From NCBI GenBank assembly GCA_015767395.1, contig JADWMI010000051.1, positions 5,206 through 12,098 on the forward strand: a DNA stretch of 6,893 bases, written 5' to 3'. This document shows positions 5,662 through 6,893 of the stretch, in pieces. Source of the stretch: Bacteroidota bacterium (GTDB lineage Bacteria; Bacteroidota; Bacteroidia; Flavobacteriales; Flavobacteriaceae). The number at the start of each line of letters is the position of its first letter. Position 1 is the first letter of the stretch. The notes beneath the pieces were generated by a model. The model ran no database searches. It saw only the letters and a program-made list of their open reading frames with translations, and had not been told where the DNA came from. The translations under genes were made by a program, and so were the position numbers.

Positions 5662-5708
5662 GGTAGGACCTGAATAAAATATTAAAATAATAACACAACT
5701 AAATTAAG

Positions 5709-6785
5709 ATGGAAATTACAAAAGAGAACAGAAAATGGTTGGATAACATGGGATTAGATCATCCTCTTGTTATTGCAGGGCCTTGTAGTGCCGAAACAGA
5801 AGAGCAAGTTTTAAAAACTGCGCATTTATTAAAAGATACAGATACCAATGTGTTTAGAGCAGGTATTTGGAAACCAAGAACACGTCCAGGAGGATTTGAA
5901 GGTGTTGGAGCTGTTGGATTACCTTGGTTAGAAAGAGTACGTGAGGAAACAGGCCTGAAAATTACGACTGAAGTTGGTAATGCAAGCCACGTAGAACTTG
6001 CTTTAAAGGCTGATGTTGATATTTTGTGGATTGGTGCAAGAACAACGGTAAACCCTTTTGCTGTGCAAGAAATTGCTGATGCGTTAAAAGGTGTTGATAA
6101 GCCAGTTTTAGTGAAAAATCCGGTAAACCCAGATTTAGCCTTATGGTTAGGTGGTGTTGAGCGTTTTCAGGCAAATGGAATTTCTCAATTAGGTGTAATT
6201 CATAGAGGGTTTTCAGCATACAATACAGGTCATTACAGAAATAAACCAAAATGGCATATTGCAATTGAGTTGAAAAAAGAATTTCCAGATTTACCTTTAA
6301 TCTTGGATCCTTCACATATTTGTGGTCGTAGAGATACTATTTTAGATGTTTCTCAAACAGCTTTAGATTTAAATTTTGATGGATTTATGATTGAAACTCA
6401 TATTGATCCAGACAATGCTTGGAGTGATGCGGCACAACAAATTACGCCAGCGCAATTAGACCAAATTACGCAAGATTTAAGAATTCGTCAAAAAACGAGC
6501 GCTAAAGAGAGTTTTCAAAGTAAATTAAATTTATACCGTAAAGAATTGGATTTAATTGATGGTAACATTATTGATATTCTAAGCGATAGAATGGTAGTTG
6601 CTGAAAATATTGGTAAATTAAAACATCAAGAAAACGTTGCTATTTTACAAAGCGGTCGTTGGTCTGATATTTTAGACGCTATGGTTGCAACTGGTGTAAG
6701 TAAAGGTTTAAGCAAAGAGTTTGTTGAAGAAGTATTCAGAGCAATTCACGTAGAGTCTATTAATATTCAACACAATGTAAAATAA
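5709..6785 (+). CDS. Bifunctional DAHP synthase (type I-beta)-chorismate mutase (AroQ)
   Basis: The 358-residue product joins the first shikimate-pathway enzyme (phosphoenolpyruvate plus erythrose 4-phosphate to DAHP) to chorismate mutase (chorismate to prephenate). The synthase domain (about 1-260) has AGPCSAE (23-29) with metal ligand Cys26, FRAGIWKPRTRPGGFEG (49-65), KNPVNPD (136-142), DPSHICGRR (200-208, His203), IETHIDP (228-234, Glu229) and SDAAQQ (239-244, Asp240). It lacks the long N-terminal and internal extensions of type I-alpha enzymes. The AroQ domain (about 268-358) shows YRKELDLID (276-284), LSDRMVVAENIGKLK (291-305) and GRW (316-318), the usual three-helix layout with Arg277, Arg294 and Lys303/305 as likely ligands. 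The C-terminal position of the mutase is the Bacteroidota arrangement, where it serves as an allosteric domain sensing prephenate; Bacillus has it at the N-terminus. It is the only mutase in the operon and supplies prephenate to both branches. Confidence 0.96.
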   Translation: MEITKENRKWLDNMGLDHPLVIAGPCSAETEEQVLKTAHLLKDTDTNVFRAGIWKPRTRPGGFEGVGAVGLPWLERVREETGLKITTEVGNASHVELALKADVDILWIGARTTVNPFAVQEIADALKGVDKPVLVKNPVNPDLALWLGGVERFQANGISQLGVIHRGFSAYNTGHYRNKPKWHIAIELKKEFPDLPLILDPSHICGRRDTILDVSQTALDLNFDGFMIETHIDPDNAWSDAAQQITPAQLDQITQDLRIRQKTSAKESFQSKLNLYRKELDLIDGNIIDILSDRMVVAENIGKLKHQENVAILQSGRWSDILDAMVATGVSKGLSKEFVEEVFRAIHVESINIQHNVK

Positions 6786-6810
6786 AAAAAAAGGTTTTTT
6801 TAAAACTTTT

Positions 6811-6845
6811 TAAAGCCTAACAATATTTTGTTAGGCTTTATTTTT
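6811..6845 (+). terminator. Terminator of the Phe/Tyr operon
   Basis: A perfect 13-bp inverted repeat (TAAAGCCTAACAA at 6811-6823 and TTGTTAGGCTTTA at 6828-6840) encloses the 4-nt loop TATT and is followed directly by five T residues. It begins 26 bp after the stop codon of the last gene. It marks the operon end on the + strand. Confidence 0.92.
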
Positions 6846-6847
6846 GT

Positions 6848-6877
6848 TTGATATTTGAAATCAACTTGTTACTTTTA
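6848..6877 (+). promoter_or_regulatory. Possible promoter reading out of the right edge
   Basis: TTG at 6848-6850, a 19-bp spacer and TACTTTTA at 6870-6877 match the Bacteroidota promoter at all fixed positions except the last G of the -7 element. It comes directly after the operon terminator, suiting a new rightward gene beyond the window. No start codon for that gene is visible. Confidence 0.45.
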
Positions 6878-6893
6878 TAGAAAGTAGTAAATT

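Noticed and set aside
5662..5708. Separate promoter or terminator between tyrA and the DAHP synthase gene
   Set aside because: Only a 3-bp palindrome around GGACC and AT-rich filler are seen, with no TTG/TAnnTTTG pair and no hairpin followed by T residues.
5962..6315. 117-codon leftward open frame opposite the DAHP synthase domain
   Set aside because: It is antisense to highly conserved active-site segments; the His- and Leu-rich translation looks like a shadow.
1..6893. Mobile elements, CRISPR arrays, defence systems, tRNA or rRNA
   Set aside because: No transposase, regularly spaced repeat, integrase or structured RNA gene could be found; all large frames are housekeeping or accessory metabolic genes.

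Overview
The window looks like chromosomal DNA of an AT-rich member of Bacteroidota, most likely a flavobacterium. Four things point there: the low GC content; AT-rich sequences with no Shine-Dalgarno site in front of the start codons; a promoter of the Bacteroidota form (TTG, 19 bp, TAnnTTTG); and a DAHP synthase carrying its chorismate mutase at the C-terminus, as known from Prevotella and Porphyromonas. All genes look intact. I see no mobile element, CRISPR array, tRNA or rRNA.

Left part (1-2386). A complete hypC-like gene for [NiFe]-hydrogenase maturation runs rightward from base 1 and is probably the last gene of an operon lying outside the window. It faces two leftward genes: gpmI (cofactor-independent phosphoglycerate mutase), then a gene for a secreted thioredoxin-fold protein with only one cysteine in its active-site motif. 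One A-tract/hairpin/T-tract between the two convergent units can terminate transcription from both sides.

Middle (2387-2835). A long AT-rich intergenic region separates gpmI from a divergent rightward operon. It holds a very good Bacteroidota promoter (2644-2673), a previously hidden 20-codon leader ORF (2692-2754) with 9 aromatic codons including the run FYFYFYF, and an intrinsic terminator (2791-2822) just before the first structural gene. The leader stop codon overlaps the octamer GAGGCTTT, an exact copy of the 3' arm of the terminator, so it can capture the 5' arm as an antiterminator. This is a textbook layout for Phe/Tyr-responsive, ribosome-mediated transcription attenuation and is the main discovery in the window. 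Upstream of the promoter are two inverted repeats and a direct repeat of unknown role.

Right part (2836-6785). Four tightly packed genes form a phenylalanine/tyrosine operon: prephenate dehydratase with a C-terminal ACT domain, a class I/II PLP aminotransferase, prephenate dehydrogenase, and a DAHP synthase-chorismate mutase fusion. Together they supply the entry step of the shikimate pathway, the chorismate-to-prephenate step, both branch enzymes, and probably the final transamination. Neither the dehydratase nor the dehydrogenase carries a chorismate mutase domain, so the fusion protein is the only such activity in the operon. A strong terminator closes the operon (6811-6845), and a promoter-like sequence then points out of the right edge.
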